64,000 nucleotides of DNA from Cycas panzhihuaensis (lineage: Eukaryota; Cycadophyta): the NCBI GenBank assembly GCA_023213395.1, contig CM041465.1, forward strand, positions 174,971,741 through 175,035,740, given 5' to 3'. The position numbers and the translations under genes were made by a program. Under the pieces are notes generated by a model, which was given only the letters and a program-made list of their open reading frames with translations, was not told the DNA's origin and searched no databases. Positions 62,764-64,000 of this stretch are shown in pieces. Within the stretch, counting starts at the first letter, position 1; each line of letters begins with the position of its first letter.

Positions 62764-63021
62764 TGCCACTAAACGGGGAACCTATGCATGTAGAATGACG
62801 CCATTTGGGCTCATAAATGCCCCAACTACTTTCCAAGATCTAATTCTTAATATCTTTCGCAAGATGATTGGGGAAAAAGTAGCCATATTTCTCGATGATT
62901 GGACATTATATGGAGCAATCAAGAATTGTCTTGAGAATACTTGGAATATGTTACAAATGTGTAGAGAAAACAAGTTATACCTAAATCTAGAAAAATGTAC
63001 TTTAATGGTGTTATTTGAGAA
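62764..63021 (+). pseudogene. pol: Tat-2 reverse transcriptase, second part
   Basis: Resumes after NA-4 with KRGTYACRMTPFGLINAPTT and the catalytic box VAIFLDDWTLYG near 62878-62913, as in Tat-1 (VAVFLDDWTLYG). It continues to LEKCTLMVLFEN, where NA-5 interrupts at 63021. Confidence 0.9.
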
Positions 63022-63450
63022 TGTGGCATGCCTACAAAATTTATGACAAAAAATATTAATCGTTACAACATAAATCATCCAAATACTAGCATCTCAACAT
63101 AACTACATCAAATCTTCACAATAAATCAAAGTAAATACAATTTCCAGATATACACAATAAATAATAATCACATGAAATATCAATAGTCATTGCCCTATTC
63201 GAGGTGAGGGTTTCCTCCCAAAAGTAGTGCCCTAATGGCCCTAGGCCATTATTCCAAAACAAATAACAAATTCTCCAAAATAGTTACAAATGAATAATGC
63301 TCCCCTATTTATAGTTCTAGCTTGGACTAATTTTAATCTCTCTCTAAAACAAACTTCTTATTCTCTCTCATAAAAACCTGACTTCACTTCACATAATTAG
63401 ACATGTAATAACTCCTTAAAACTTGACTTCACATAATTAGGAATGTAACA
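63022..63450 (-). repeat. NA-5 3' LTR (single copy in window)
   Basis: 429 bp, TGTGGCATGCC to AATGTAACA on the plus strand. It holds an inner duplication of 'acttcacataattag' (near 63390 and 63428). The left edge is set by loss of the Tat-2 RT frame. Confidence 0.7.
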
Positions 63451-63465
63451 ACTCCCCTCCCTTTG
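63451..63465 (-). other. NA-5 polypurine tract
   Basis: ACTCCCCTCCCTTTG on the plus strand, resembling the NA-4 tract. Confidence 0.8.
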
Positions 63466-64000
63466 AAATGCTTCACCCTCAAAGCCTAGATTGTCACATG
63501 GAGAGTTGCTTGGGGCCAGTCTTCTGACATATTCTTCAATCTGCCACCTGCTAAGTCTTATATGTCATAAAAAATTGGTCCAATCTTGTGTCTTTTGTTG
63601 GGGATAATTGACATATAACCTAAACCTGCATATGCTTGTGTCTGGGACCTAGTGCATGTTGTATTCCATCCTATACAGAACTGATCCTAGGACTTGTGTG
63701 ATGCTAATGGTGTTTGGCCAAAATCATGTTTTGTGGTTGCACATTTTGTCCTCTAATGATATCACTCAAGGGATGAGAGGTGTCAAGAAAACTAAAGGGA
63801 TTTTATAGAGAGGTAATAACGTGATTTTGGGAGGTCAACAAAAAAATGGTCATAAGGGTCGTATAATGGTGATTGCATAACACAAGAAAGAATGGGAGAA
63901 GTGGGGGTCAATGAGGTAGTCAACAAAAAATTTGTATGTGTGTGAAATAGGAATATAATAGTTATATATTGAGAGTTTTGTAAGGTGTCTATTGCACAAC

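Larger units (their letters stand above)
29430..63021 (+). mobile_element. Tat-2, Ty3/gypsy element, heavily interrupted host of the right nest
   Basis: Pieces of one plus-strand element related to Tat-1 appear in order: 5' LTR-like (to about 30168), gag (30288-31498, 32525-32715, 35213-35731), protease (39453-40646), Gag-like module (58103-59200) and RT (59574-59976, 62764-63021). Between them are Comp-1, an unassigned 2.5 kb block, NA-2, NA-3 with its nest, and NA-4. The frame resumes in the right position after Comp-1, NA-2 and NA-4, which confirms that these are insertions. RNase H, integrase and 3' LTR must lie beyond NA-5, outside the window. The left boundary is approximate. Confidence 0.85.
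63022..64000 (-). mobile_element. NA-5, minus-strand LTR element, truncated by window end
   Basis: A TG...CA block (63022-63450) followed by a reverse-complement PPT (63451-63465) looks like the 3' LTR of a minus-strand element. The internal DNA to 64000 is related to the matching part of NA-4. The 5' LTR lies outside the window, so the pair and TSD cannot be tested. Confidence 0.75.

Noticed and set aside
1-64000. A host gene hidden between elements
   Set aside because: Every long frame either matches a retroelement protein or lacks any domain and conservation; no intron-exon pattern was apparent.

Overview
The window looks like intergenic DNA from a large-genome seed plant, possibly a gymnosperm; the species cannot be fixed from sequence alone. 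I see no host gene, tRNA, rRNA or CRISPR array. Almost every stretch is an LTR retrotransposon or a fragment of one, mostly with primer-binding sites (PBS) of the plant initiator-Met type (TGGTATCAGAGC) and decayed gag and pol frames. The labels Cop, NA, Tat, Chr and Comp are names given here for bookkeeping.

Left nest (1-16110): Cop-3, a plus-strand Ty1/copia element (11693-16110), has its 5' LTR broken by Cop-2, a minus-strand copia element (10177-11692 visible). Cop-2's gag is broken by Cop-1, a plus-strand copia element (1-10176). Cop-1's reverse transcriptase is broken by NA-1, a minus-strand gag-only element (3869-8635). That is four levels.

Middle (16111-29430): degenerate DNA split by Tat-1 (16813-27423), a complete 10.6 kb Ty3/gypsy element with 820 bp LTRs and an AACCT target-site duplication (TSD). 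It has four zinc knuckles, a protease, a duplicated Gag-like module between protease and RT, RT-RNase H, integrase, a tandem array, and a third ORF with a predicted C-terminal coiled coil.

Right nest (about 29430-64000): a relative, Tat-2, hosts at least five insertions. They are Comp-1 (31499-32524, a chimera of a gypsy-type LTR and a tiny TRIM element), NA-2 (35732-39452, sister of NA-1), NA-3 (40647-58097, minus strand), NA-4 (59977-62758, minus strand) and NA-5 (63022 to the end, minus strand). NA-3 contains chromovirus Chr-1 (44655-57268), which contains copia element Cop-4 (49012-56129). TSDs support most of these boundaries and host reading frames resume across several insertions.

Most promising observations: the Gag-like double module conserved between Tat-1 and Tat-2; the chimeric Comp-1 with a single TSD; a tRNA-like Pol III promoter across the TRIM LTR/PBS junction; an RT motif fused upstream of a Gag-like domain in NA-4; the gag-only NA-1/NA-2 family; long palindromes in the copia U3; and apparent loss of the middle base of CAG/CTG in Cop-4, which may be a base-calling artefact at CHG-methylated sites. 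All alignments were done by eye.
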